A stretch of DNA of 20,383 nt from CAZDHT01 sp964505325 (GCA_964505325.1 CAZDHT010000074.1:1-20383), one strand, 5' to 3'. Positions 7,452 through 14,373 are shown, counted from the stretch's first letter. Numbers and translations are program-made. Notes: generated from the letters alone by a model not told the origin.

Positions 7452-7631
7452 CTAGCCCAGTCCAAGGAACTTGCGAATGTGCCGGGCAAGTTCGTTCTCT
7501 ATCTCGGCGTGCCGTGGGACCGGCTGTCGCTGGCCTGTCTTGGGATTGACGTAGATATCGTGGCGGGAGCCGTGCCGCAGGAGGACGCATCCACCACGTT
7601 CGAGCTGGCGGATGAACGCTTTGCGTTTCAT
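7452..7631 (-). CDS. hicA: HicA-type mRNA interferase toxin
   Basis: A 59-residue dsRBD-like toxin of the HicA family, which cleaves mRNA and blocks translation. The start MKRKAFIRQLERGG, the HGSRHDIYVNP segment with the candidate catalytic histidine H24, and the PVPRH segment (residues 37-41) before the last helix match family architecture and length. The ATG (7629-7631) overlaps the hicB stop as ATGA, so translation is coupled. The antitoxin gene comes first, an order seen in many hicBA loci. A 45-bp gap separates it from the sulfatase start. Confidence 0.87.
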   Translation of the reverse strand: MKRKAFIRQLERGGCVLLRHGSRHDIYVNPKTGQRQPVPRHAEIENELARHIRKFLGLG

Positions 7632-7816
7632 ACTGCGATGGCCTTTTCCCGGTGCTCGTCGGGCACGTCGTCCATCACCATCATCCGAAACGCATCCCGC
7701 AGGTTCTCCTCCAGTTCCTTGAGGGTCTTGCCCTGGCTCATGATCTCAGGATGTTCTTTCAGCTTGCCGAGCCAGAGCTTGTCGCCCTTCCAGTAGATCA
7801 TCGTCATCGTGCTCAT
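7628..7816 (-). CDS. hicB: HicB-family antitoxin (short form)
   Basis: A 62-residue antitoxin with the partially degenerate RNase H-like HicB fold. It has the pattern YWKGDKLWLGKLKEHPEIMSQG, then KTLKELEENLRDAF as the helix, then a short tail. It lacks the C-terminal DNA-binding domain of longer HicB proteins, so autoregulation would need another route. The ATG 7814-7816 is preceded by GGAG 7 nt upstream; two internal Met codons soon after are alternatives. It is coupled to hicA by a 4-nt overlap. GC over 7621-7800 is about 56% by hand count, below the flanking genes. Confidence 0.85.
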   Translation of the reverse strand: MSTMTMIYWKGDKLWLGKLKEHPEIMSQGKTLKELEENLRDAFRMMVMDDVPDEHREKAIAV

Positions 7817-7842
7817 GGTTGTCTCCGAATCGACCTCTCCTT

Positions 7843-7871
7843 ATGGTACCCGACGGCCCCCCGCATGACAA
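7843..7871 (-). promoter_or_regulatory. candidate hicBA promoter
   Basis: On the minus strand, -35 TTGTCA (7866-7871) and -10 TACCAT (7843-7848) are separated by 17 bp. This predicts a start near 7836 and a 20-nt leader to the hicB ATG. It lies in the non-homologous tail of the sulfatase fragment. Confidence 0.5.
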
Positions 7872-7920
7872 GGGAACGGACGCCGGTCCGGAAACGCAAG
7901 TAACCGCATCAGCTTCTCGG

Positions 7921-8026
7921 CCAGACGGTTCAGGTCCGGCGTCTGAATCTTCGCGTTCCCATACGCCGCCATCGTGTCGTAGCGCTGCTCGTCGGTGAAG
8001 AGGAAGAGGAGGTTGGGCGGAGGCAT
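7921..8026 (-). repeat. direct repeat copy B: 5' end of the truncated sulfatase
   Basis: Partner of 7301-7406. Recombination between the copies would remove 620 bp containing exactly hicBA and leave one full-length sulfatase gene under the upstream start. Confidence 0.9.
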
Positions 8027-8050
8027 CGGATCCTGGCGTGCGCTTGCCTG

Positions 8051-8320
8051 TCAAGGGTCGTCCGGATGCGCCGGCTCGGCCGGCACCAGTAGCCGATCAT
8101 GCAGGAATTCGGGGGCGAAGTCAGCTCCGTTCTCCCACACGATGGTCTCCAGTTCGGGATCCACTTTGAAGGCCCCGAATGTCTCCACGTTTCTCAGCGG
8201 TTCGAACATCTTGCCGTGCAGTTCGTTGGTCAGGTCGACGAGGCCGTCTGCACCGTCGTTGAACTTGACGCGGATGATGTATCCCCGCACATACTCGGCT
8301 TCGACAACATGCAGAATCAT
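8051..8320 (-). CDS. DUF2442 domain protein
   Basis: An 89-residue protein of the DUF2442 family. It shows the beta-rich start MILHVVEAEYVRGYIIRVKF, then DLTNEL, a segment about a third to half way in that reads FEPLRNVETFGAFKVD, and the closing W-NGADFAPEFLH pattern. DUF2442 genes commonly sit beside DUF4160 genes, and the pair has the look of a toxin-antitoxin module; no activity is established here. I chose the ATG at 8318-8320, preceded by GGAG 8 nt upstream, because the longer frame upstream lacks family similarity. It starts 4 bp after the DUF4160 stop. Confidence 0.82.
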   Translation of the reverse strand: MILHVVEAEYVRGYIIRVKFNDGADGLVDLTNELHGKMFEPLRNVETFGAFKVDPELETIVWENGADFAPEFLHDRLLVPAEPAHPDDP

Positions 8321-8324
8321 CTTC

Positions 8325-8585
8325 TCACTCCAGTGGCGCGATATAGGCGAGCGGCTCTCGCCGCCGCGCCCGCTCCCAGTCATCCAGGAGCTCGTTGACG
8401 TGCAGTTGGCGCCATTCGTTCACCATTGAGAGCGCCCGTCTAGGGAGCGACCCGCGGAGCACCTCGCCCGACCGAAGGTCGATCATCGCCTCATCTCCGC
8501 TGTACTTCGCGTGGAAATGGGGCGGCGTGTGGTCCTCCCAATAGAACGCGATAACGATGCCGAAGAATCGACTGACTACCGGCAT
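8325..8585 (-). CDS. DUF4160 domain protein
   Basis: An 86-residue DUF4160 protein. The signature PVVSRFFGIVIAFYWEDH, then PPHFHAKY, is at the N-terminus, followed by helices with LPRRAL and the NEWRQLHVNELLDDWE segment. The start is the second in-frame ATG (8583-8585): AGGAT is 7 nt upstream, and family members begin MPxxSRFFG. An ATG at 8591 is less likely. It is tightly coupled to DUF2442 and follows the ceramidase-like gene by 49 bp. Biochemical role unknown; a small two-gene toxin-antitoxin-like unit is inferred from layout. Confidence 0.82.
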   Translation of the reverse strand: MPVVSRFFGIVIAFYWEDHTPPHFHAKYSGDEAMIDLRSGEVLRGSLPRRALSMVNEWRQLHVNELLDDWERARRREPLAYIAPLE

Positions 8586-8591
8586 ACCCAT

Positions 8592-8620
8592 ATCCTACGT
8601 CAGACGCTCCGGCCTTTCAA
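8592..8620 (-). promoter_or_regulatory. candidate promoter for DUF4160-DUF2442
   Basis: -35 TTGAAA (8615-8620) and -10 TAGGAT (8592-8597) lie 17 bp apart on the minus strand. The predicted start falls at about 8585, on the A of the chosen ATG, so such a transcript would be leaderless. The -10 match is only 4/6. Confidence 0.3.
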
Positions 8621-8634
8621 GCAGGCGGTCGACC

Positions 8635-9897
8635 TCAGCTCCGGACTAGGTCGATCACGGCGTCGGCGAGGATGTCGCCGGTCTCGGGGGCCATCCGGCT
8701 GGGCGGGCCGAACGTGGTCTCGTATCCGCCGCGCCCGAACGCCGCCCTTGTTGGCACATAGCCCAGCATACCGTTCGCGCAGGCGACCACCATCGCCTGC
8801 TTCGGCCACGCCGCCTGCTTGATCCGAAGCGCGTACTCGACGAAGTACTCGGCGGGCACGGCAGGGATGACGATGTCGTTCAGGAACAACGCTTGGACCT
8901 CCGCCGGCTCGGTCGGCGACTCCCGGTAACGCTCGAGCAGTTGCGGGATCATCCGGTCGTAGATGGCCGAATCAATGAACCGCTGCGCGCCGAACGCCGT
9001 GCCCCGCACTTGCTCATCGGTCGGCTCGCGGCGCGGCAGGTCGATCACCTTGGAGCGGCAGCGGAGCGCGACGTCGCTCGTGAACTCCATCTCGTCCAGC
9101 GCCGCGGCCACGTGGTCGGCCAACGCTTTGCCGGCCTCTTCCATCGGCCGGTCCTGTCCGGTGGCGGGGTTCGAGGTGTGGACGTTGCCGGCCGCGCCTT
9201 GGAGGAAGAGTGTCACAGGACAGCCGCGCGGCGTCATCTCGCGGGCCAGCACCCCCGGCCAGCCGGCGGACAGCGCCCCGCTCGGGCCGTGGTGCGTCGG
9301 ATGGCACGCGAAGTTGACCAGCACCCCGAGCAGTGGGCCGTCCGCGCTCCGCACGCCCACCACCGCGACCTCGGGATCGATGGGGCTCTCGAAGCACAGT
9401 GCGTCCGGGTCGGAGAAACGGCCATGCGTGCGGACCGTGCCGTCGCGCATCACGACGCGGCGGTTGAAGCCGACGTTGAACTCGAACCGGCGGCCGAAGC
9501 CGAGCTGCGCCGGCGCCATGCTCGCCAGCGCGTCGCCGAAGACCTCGACGATCTTGCCCAGCAGCGTGGCGACGTACGCATCGTCGCGTTCGACCTCCCC
9601 GGCGTTCGCGACGGCCGGCCCGGCGTGGTTGTGCGTGGCCGACACCATCACGTTCTCGCCGGGGAAGCCGTGGGCGGCGGTAATCGCCTCGCGGATCCTC
9701 GCCACCAGCGAGGCCGGTACGCACAGCACGTCGAGCTGGACGATGCCAAGCCGTGTCTCGCCCGACTCGAAGACGGCCGCCCGCGCCCGAAGCGGATCCA
9801 GCACGTGGTCCGAGACGATCAGCTTGATCCACCCGATCTTGTGCGTTCCCAGCGGCGGCGTGATGTCGGCGTCCGCGAGACCTGCTCGAAATGTCAT
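8635..9897 (-). CDS. neutral/alkaline non-lysosomal ceramidase-like hydrolase
   Basis: A 420-residue protein of the neutral ceramidase zinc-amidase family, whose studied members cleave the N-acyl bond of ceramide. Visible motifs are the start GLADADITPP (residues 6-15), the zinc histidines in SATHNHAGP (H89, H91), NFACHPTHHGPSG mid-protein, FLQGAAGNVH, and near the C-terminus GYVPTRAAF then GGYET. It is shorter than true ceramidases, lacks their C-terminal immunoglobulin-like domain and has no signal peptide, so the substrate is likely a different N-acyl compound. The ATG (9895-9897) lies 4 bp after the DegT-type aminotransferase stop with GGAG overlapping its end, so the two are coupled. Confidence 0.85.
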   Translation of the reverse strand: MTFRAGLADADITPPLGTHKIGWIKLIVSDHVLDPLRARAAVFESGETRLGIVQLDVLCVPASLVARIREAITAAHGFPGENVMVSATHNHAGPAVANAGEVERDDAYVATLLGKIVEVFGDALASMAPAQLGFGRRFEFNVGFNRRVVMRDGTVRTHGRFSDPDALCFESPIDPEVAVVGVRSADGPLLGVLVNFACHPTHHGPSGALSAGWPGVLAREMTPRGCPVTLFLQGAAGNVHTSNPATGQDRPMEEAGKALADHVAAALDEMEFTSDVALRCRSKVIDLPRREPTDEQVRGTAFGAQRFIDSAIYDRMIPQLLERYRESPTEPAEVQALFLNDIVIPAVPAEYFVEYALRIKQAAWPKQAMVVACANGMLGYVPTRAAFGRGGYETTFGPPSRMAPETGDILADAVIDLVRS

Positions 9898-9901
9898 CCG
9901 C

Positions 9902-11170
9902 TTACTCCATCTGCTCGACTTGATCGATGTTCGTCATCACTTTGCGGATACCTGCTGCGGTCAGCTCGGCCACGTGCGGGCCGTTGGGCGCGCGCAGCGG
10001 CACGGTCATGCCCGTGTGCCAGTCGGCGTGCTTCCGGGCCACGGGATAGCGTTCCGGCAGGTACTCGACGGGCCGCGCGTGCGGGCAATCCCACGGGCAG
10101 CCGCGGCCGTAGCCGTTCTTCGCCTGGAAGACCGTCATCGCGGGCAGGATAAACCGCTGCCAGACGCCCGTCTCTACGCCCTCGGCGCGCAGCGCCTTGA
10201 CAAGCTTGTCGCGGAACGCCGCCGGGTCCGCCGCGTGGCCGAGCGCTTCCATGTCGAACCGGACCGTGTAGTTGTACCAGTTGTGCACGCGGCCGGCCGG
10301 CTCGGCCGGCAGGATCAGGTGCGCCACCTCGGCGAGGCACTCGGTCAACCGCGCCGCGTTCGCCTTGTGCTGCGCCAGGTAGGCGTCGAGCCGCGTCAGT
10401 TGAGCGCGACCGAAGGCGGCGGACAGGTCGTTGTTGCGGTACATCCAGCCCAGTGCGTAGGCGTGGTAGTCCCGGTCCTCCAGCGGTGTGCGGGTCTCGC
10501 CGAACGACCACAGTTGCTGCGCCGCGGCCAGCAACTCCTCGTCGTCGGTGACAAACATCCCGCCCTCGCCGGCGCAGAGGCATTTGTTCTGGTTGAAGCT
10601 GAACGCGGCGCAGTCGCCGAACGTGCCGACCTTCTTCCCGTCGAATCGCGCCCCGTGCGCCTGGCAGCAGTCCTCGATCACCTTCAGCCGATGCTTCTTC
10701 GCGATCACCAAGACCTCGTCGATGTCCACCGCCAGGCCGTGCAGGTGCACGGCGATGATCGCCTTCGTCTTCTCGCTGATCGCGTCCTCGATCTTCGTCA
10801 CGTCGAGGTTCATCGTCTCCCAATCGATGTCGACGAAGATCGGGATGCAGTTGTGATGCAGGATGCACGTGGCCGAGGAGGACCACGAGTAGGCAGGGAC
10901 GATCACCTCGTCGCCGGCGCCGCACCCGCAGGCGGCGACGCCCATGTGCAGCGCCGCAGTGCCGGAGTTCGTGGTGATCGCGAACCGGTTCCCGTTCCAC
11001 GCGGCGAACTCGCGCTGGAACGCCTCGCAGTTCGGGCCGAACGAATGGTTGTCGCCGTGCAGCGATGCCAGCACCATCTCGCGGTCCGCGTCGCGGATGG
11101 GCGGCCACGGTTTGACCGTGCCGTCGGGCACGGCCTTCGGCCCGCCCAGGATGGCCAGTGTATCTGTCAT
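9902..11170 (-). CDS. DegT/DnrJ/EryC1/StrS-family PLP aminotransferase
   Basis: A 422-residue fold-type I aminotransferase of the sugar-aminating family. The motifs are TNSGTAALHMG (residues 67-77), VPAYSWSSSATC (91-102), VHLHG (141-145), IEDCCQAHGA (165-174; D167 pairs with the pyridine nitrogen) and SFNQNKCLCAGEGG with the aldimine lysine K196. The family usually aminates keto-sugars or, in an StsC-like branch, cyclitols. The ILGGPKAVP start and the cysteine-rich GCPWDCPH segment resemble uncharacterised members linked to carbohydrate clusters. The ATG at 11168-11170 has GAGGG upstream. It lies between aspC (20-bp gap) and the ceramidase-like gene (4-bp gap). Confidence 0.9.
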   Translation of the reverse strand: MTDTLAILGGPKAVPDGTVKPWPPIRDADREMVLASLHGDNHSFGPNCEAFQREFAAWNGNRFAITTNSGTAALHMGVAACGCGAGDEVIVPAYSWSSSATCILHHNCIPIFVDIDWETMNLDVTKIEDAISEKTKAIIAVHLHGLAVDIDEVLVIAKKHRLKVIEDCCQAHGARFDGKKVGTFGDCAAFSFNQNKCLCAGEGGMFVTDDEELLAAAQQLWSFGETRTPLEDRDYHAYALGWMYRNNDLSAAFGRAQLTRLDAYLAQHKANAARLTECLAEVAHLILPAEPAGRVHNWYNYTVRFDMEALGHAADPAAFRDKLVKALRAEGVETGVWQRFILPAMTVFQAKNGYGRGCPWDCPHARPVEYLPERYPVARKHADWHTGMTVPLRAPNGPHVAELTAAGIRKVMTNIDQVEQME

Positions 11171-11190
11171 GCGTGCTGCCCTCGGCGCGC

Positions 11191-12390
11191 TCAGGTTTTC
11201 TGCACCACCTCGGCGATGGCGTCACAGAGGCGGCCAACGTTGGCCCGGTTTATTCCCGCCACGTTGATGCGCCCGGACCCGACCATGTAGATCGAGTAGC
11301 GGTCGCGAAGGATCTGGACGTGCTCCCTGCTGAGGCCGGAGTAGGAGAACATGCCGTTCTGTGCGTTGATGAACGAGAAGTCGAGCCCGTGGGCGTCGAG
11401 TGTCTCGACCAGCAGGCGGCGCATCTCGCGGATGCGGCCGCGTACGGCCGCCAGCTCCCGCTCCCACTCGGCGCGGAGCCTGGGATCGTTCAAGACCTCG
11501 GTGACAATGGCGGCGCCGTGCGAGGGCGGGTTCGAGTAGTTCCGGCGGATGACGATCTTCATCTGGCTGAGGACCGCCTCCGCGACCGCCGCCGAACTGC
11601 ACACCACGGTGAGCGCGCCGGCCCGCTCGTTGTAGAGGCCGAAGTTCTTGGAGAACGAATTGGCGACCAGCGCCTCGGGGCACGCGGCGCACACCAGGCG
11701 CACGCCTGCCGCGTCCTCGTTCAGGCCATTGCCAAAGCCGTGGTAGGCGAAGTCGAGCAGCGGCAGCAGCTTTCGCTCCGCCACGAGCGCCGCGATCCGC
11801 TCCCACTGCGCGATCATCGGGTCCATCCCGGTCGGATTGTGACAGCACGCGTGGAGGAGCAGCACGTCGCCCTCTGGGATCTGTTTGACCGCGTCGAGCA
11901 TTGGCTCAAGGTCCAGCCGCCTGTTGTGGGCGTCGTAGTAAGGATACTGCCTGACCTCGAAACCGGCGTCGCCGAACACGCCGAAGTGGTTCGACCAGGT
12001 GGGATCGCTGACCCAGACCCTGGCATCGGGCCGGAGCTTCTTCAGGAGGTCGGCGGCCACGCGGAGTGCGCCGGTGCCGCCGGGGGTCTGGGCGGTCGCC
12101 GCGCGCCTCGACGCGACGATCTCGCTATCCGCACCGAACAGCAACTGCTGCACCGCCGCGGCGTACTCCGGCGAGCCGTTGATGGGCAGGTACGCCTTGG
12201 TGGTCTCGCGTTCCAGCAGCCGCTGCTCCGCCTCCTTGACCGCCGCGAAGATAGGGGTCCGGCCGGCCTCATCACTGTAGACCCCGGCGCCCAGGTTGAT
12301 CTTGTCCGGGTTGGGGTCCTGGTTGAACGCCTCGGTCAGCCCGAGGATCGGATCGGGCGGAGCCTTTTCGACTGTCTCAAACATGGTCAT
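11191..12390 (-). CDS. aspC: aspartate/aromatic aminotransferase, AspC/TyrB type
   Basis: A 399-residue class I aminotransferase closely resembling enterobacterial AspC along its whole length. It transfers amino groups between aspartate or aromatic amino acids and 2-oxoglutarate with PLP. Motifs are DPILGLTEAF (13-22), INLGAGVYSDEAG (31-43), AQTPGGTGALRVAAD (100-114), HACCHNPTGMDP (180-191), DFAYHGF (213-219) and SFSKNFGLYNER (245-256) with the PLP lysine K248. The start is ATG 12388-12390, with AAGAG just upstream; the ATG two codons later is equally possible. The longer upstream frame is repeat-derived. It has its own candidate promoter and leads an aspC-degT-ceramidase unit. Confidence 0.93.
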   Translation of the reverse strand: MTMFETVEKAPPDPILGLTEAFNQDPNPDKINLGAGVYSDEAGRTPIFAAVKEAEQRLLERETTKAYLPINGSPEYAAAVQQLLFGADSEIVASRRAATAQTPGGTGALRVAADLLKKLRPDARVWVSDPTWSNHFGVFGDAGFEVRQYPYYDAHNRRLDLEPMLDAVKQIPEGDVLLLHACCHNPTGMDPMIAQWERIAALVAERKLLPLLDFAYHGFGNGLNEDAAGVRLVCAACPEALVANSFSKNFGLYNERAGALTVVCSSAAVAEAVLSQMKIVIRRNYSNPPSHGAAIVTEVLNDPRLRAEWERELAAVRGRIREMRRLLVETLDAHGLDFSFINAQNGMFSYSGLSREHVQILRDRYSIYMVGSGRINVAGINRANVGRLCDAIAEVVQKT

Positions 12391-12425
12391 CGTCTCTTGG
12401 GCATCTTGTCCCGGAAACAATCCGC

Positions 12426-12456
12426 ATAATGTCCCCCAAACCGGCCGGCTTGTCAA
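12426..12456 (-). promoter_or_regulatory. candidate aspC promoter
   Basis: A perfect -35 TTGACA (12451-12456) and a -10 CATTAT (12426-12431) lie on the minus strand with a long 19-bp spacer. The predicted leader is about 30 nt. The spacing is not ideal, so activator dependence is possible. Confidence 0.42.
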
Positions 12457-12482
12457 CCGCCGAGCCGGCGCGGTTCGGCCCC

Positions 12483-12518
12483 GCGGGCGCGCGGACAAGC
12501 GCGGGCGCGCGGACAAGC
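12483..12518. repeat. perfect 18-bp tandem duplication upstream of aspC
   Basis: Two exact, adjacent copies of an 18-bp unit beginning GCGGGCGCGCGG lie at 12483-12500 and 12501-12518, in the gap between pssA and aspC, about 27 bp upstream of the aspC -35 element. The rest of the 175-bp gap shows no gene. Confidence 0.9.
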
Positions 12519-12565
12519 GCTGGCTCGGGGGTGAATTGTGGCAGGGGCTATCCTGACGGACGCGG

Positions 12566-13399
12566 CTAGAAGATCGCCGTGTCGTCGGGCTGCTCCTCGG
12601 CTCCGGGTTCCTGTGTCGGGTGCGCCCTGCGTCGTGCCAGTTTCCATGTCAAGGCGATGGGCCCGCTGAGCACGTACCCACCGAACCCGGCGAGCAGGAT
12701 ATAATCGTAATACGGTGCCAGGGCCCATACCGTAAAGATGCCGAACACCAAGAGCACCAGGTACGTGAACGGTTTGCGTTCCCGGAACAGGAGGTTCAAC
12801 AGATGGATGTACTTGACTCGGGTGATCATCAGGCCGCCGAGCAGGACCGCGGCGAACGGCATGATTCGCGCCGCCCAGAGCGCCTCCTCCGGCGACTTCC
12901 ACTCGAAGATGGCCAGGCTGGCCACGATTCCCGCCGCGGCCGGGGTGGGCAGGCCGTGGAAGTACTTGTACCGTTCTTCGTCGGGGTCTTTCTCGACGTT
13001 GAACCTGGCGAGCCGCAGCGCGGCGCAGATCGCGTACAACACCGCGCACACCCAGGCATACCGGTAATCCCGGAACAGGGTGCGGCTGGTGGCTTCGAGG
13101 AAGACGATGTAGGCCGGCGCAACGCCGAAGCTGACCATGTCGCACAGCGAGTCGAGTTGTCCGCCGAACTCGGTGCTCTGATTCGCCATCCGGGCGATCT
13201 TGCCGTCGAGCGCGTCGAACAGCATGGCAAGAAGGACCAAGCTGCCGGCCAGGGCAAACGACTTGAAGCCAGCGGTGGGGTCGGGCGTGCCCGCTCGCCA
13301 GTGGAGCTGGGCCTGGGCGGTGACCCCGATGGCGGCGAACCCGCACATCAGGTTCCCCAGCGTGACCAGCGCCGGAAGTACGCCGACTCTAATTCTCAT
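12566..13399 (-). CDS. pssA: CDP-diacylglycerol-serine O-phosphatidyltransferase
   Basis: A 277-residue integral membrane enzyme that makes phosphatidylserine from CDP-diacylglycerol and serine. The CDP-alcohol phosphotransferase signature is exact: D62, D65-G66, A69-R70, G79, D83 and D87 fit DX2DGX2ARX8GX3DX3D. Hydrophobic segments lie at about 8-28, 47-61, 88-104, 115-127 and several more toward residue 255, followed by a polar tail of about 25 residues. The ATG (13397-13399) overlaps the psd end by 11 bp, with GGAAG inside psd as ribosome-binding site. With psd it forms the phosphatidylethanolamine pathway in a two-gene unit. Confidence 0.94.
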   Translation of the reverse strand: MRIRVGVLPALVTLGNLMCGFAAIGVTAQAQLHWRAGTPDPTAGFKSFALAGSLVLLAMLFDALDGKIARMANQSTEFGGQLDSLCDMVSFGVAPAYIVFLEATSRTLFRDYRYAWVCAVLYAICAALRLARFNVEKDPDEERYKYFHGLPTPAAAGIVASLAIFEWKSPEEALWAARIMPFAAVLLGGLMITRVKYIHLLNLLFRERKPFTYLVLLVFGIFTVWALAPYYDYILLAGFGGYVLSGPIALTWKLARRRAHPTQEPGAEEQPDDTAIF

Positions 13400-14237
13400 C
13401 TGAGTCTTCCGATTCCGGCGCCGAAGGCTCTTCTGACTCCTCCGGCTCGGGCTCCGCCCCTGGCCCCTCCGGCTCCGCCCCGGGCCCCTCCGGCTCCGCC
13501 CCGGGTTCCTCCGGCTCCGCCCCGGGCGCTCCCTCCTCGGGCGGCGGCTCGGAGTCTTCCAGCGACCCGATGACGGTCCTTCCGGCCTTGACGCCGGCGC
13601 CCAGCTTGACCCGGAGGGTGAAGTTCGCCGACTTGGGGATGAACAACTCCGTCCGGGAGCCGAACTTGATCATTCCGAACCGCTGGCCGCGCTCGACTTC
13701 GTCCCCCTCTTCCAGGTCCGAGACGATCCGCCGTGCGACTTGCCCTGCGATCTGCTTGACCGCGATCTTGAGGCCCCGGCCCGCGGCATTGGACAGGCCG
13801 ATGAAGTTCGATTCGTTGTGCCTCGAGCATTCCGCGGCCCGGGTCCACGCGCTGAAGAACTCGCCCCGCTTGTACGTGATCTTCTCGACCTTTCCGGAGC
13901 AGGGCGCGCGGTTCACGTGGCAGTCGAAGATCGACAAAAAGATGCCGATGCGGAGGGCGGCCTCGCCCAGGAATTCCGGCTCTTCCACTTCGCCGATGTC
14001 GAAGACCGTCCCGTCAGCAGGCGCGACGATCCGATGTTCGCCCCGCGGCGGCACGCGTTCGGGATCCCGGAAGAACGACACCACGAGCACGAACAACACA
14101 ATAAACGGCAGCGAGATCAGCAGAGCCAGGTCGACGCGCAGGTAGCTTATGGTCAGGATCAGCACGCCCACGGCGAGAGCGCCCGCGATCCCGCCGAAGA
14201 TCATCAGTTCACGCGTGCCGTACTTGGTGAACCGCAC
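13389..14237 (-). CDS. psd: phosphatidylserine decarboxylase proenzyme with acidic repeat tail
   Basis: A 282-residue pyruvoyl enzyme of the short Psd type, converting phosphatidylserine to phosphatidylethanolamine at the membrane. Two hydrophobic segments (about 11-31 and 36-56) precede the catalytic domain. D75 (APADG), H107 (DCHVNR) and the autocleavage site G193-S194 (KFGSRTELF) are present; S194 becomes the pyruvoyl group. Residues 228-282 are an unusual Glu/Pro/Gly/Ala tail built from a seven-residue GAEPEGP repeat. I place the start at GTG 14235-14237, since GGAGG is 8 nt upstream; the longer frame from 14363 runs through promoter and repeat DNA. Confidence 0.93.
   Translation of the reverse strand: MRFTKYGTRELMIFGGIAGALAVGVLILTISYLRVDLALLISLPFIVLFVLVVSFFRDPERVPPRGEHRIVAPADGTVFDIGEVEEPEFLGEAALRIGIFLSIFDCHVNRAPCSGKVEKITYKRGEFFSAWTRAAECSRHNESNFIGLSNAAGRGLKIAVKQIAGQVARRIVSDLEEGDEVERGQRFGMIKFGSRTELFIPKSANFTLRVKLGAGVKAGRTVIGSLEDSEPPPEEGAPGAEPEEPGAEPEGPGAEPEGPGAEPEPEESEEPSAPESEDSDEN
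13445..13530 (-). repeat. 21-bp coding repeat in the 3' end of psd
   Basis: Three near-identical 21-bp units (starting near 13467, 13488 and 13509) plus a degenerate copy from 13445 encode the GAEPEGP/GAEPEEP tail of Psd. The length is a multiple of 3, so unit gain or loss keeps the frame. Confidence 0.85.
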
Positions 14238-14277
14238 GTCGGGTACCTCCAAAGGGCGACGCCATCCAACGGGCGGG

Positions 14278-14306
14278 ATTATACACAGCGGCGGGGCAGA
14301 TGTCCA
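14278..14306 (-). promoter_or_regulatory. near-consensus sigma70 promoter for psd-pssA
   Basis: -35 TGGACA (14301-14306), a 17-bp spacer, then a perfect -10 TATAAT (14278-14283) preceded by TGTG (extended -10), on the minus strand. The predicted start is about 14271, giving a leader of about 34 nt to the psd GTG. The 8-bp repeat array begins 4 bp upstream of the -35. Confidence 0.72.
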
Positions 14307-14309
14307 TTG

Positions 14310-14373
14310 GCGCATGGGCGCATGGGAGCGGGGGCGCATGGGAGCGCGGGCGCATGGGCGCACGGGCGCATGG
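14310..14373. repeat. 8 x 8-bp tandem array (GCGCATGG units)
   Basis: Eight contiguous units of exactly 8 bp: five are GCGCATGG (at 14310, 14318, 14334, 14350, 14366) and three are variants (14326, 14342, 14358). The array abuts the psd promoter. It occupies part of the 252-bp gap between ahcY and psd; the rest of that gap holds the promoter and the palindrome described separately. Confidence 0.93.

Larger units (their letters stand above)
7841..8026 (-). pseudogene. truncated sulfatase 5' fragment
   Basis: Residues 1-37 (PNLLFLFTDEQRYDTMAAYG and onward to LNRLA) match the N-terminus of the intact sulfatase at 5943-7406. After about position 7921 the similarity stops, and the frame continues for 25 unrelated codons to a TAA. 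The formylglycine site and all later motifs are absent, so it cannot be active. It keeps an ATG and an AGGA ribosome-binding site. Its 3' tail overlaps the candidate hicBA promoter. It is either the remnant of a tandem sulfatase duplication or a product of the event that brought in hicBA. Confidence 0.85.

Noticed and set aside
7431..7850. GGTACC sites on both sides of hicBA as target-site duplication
   Set aside because: The shared hexamer is followed by only loosely similar bases (CTGCCGACAGCC versus CGACGGCC); not distinguishable from chance.
8963..11290. 775-codon plus-strand frame over the ceramidase-like and DegT genes
   Set aside because: Antisense shadow; no family motifs, and it crosses two well-defined genes and their junction.
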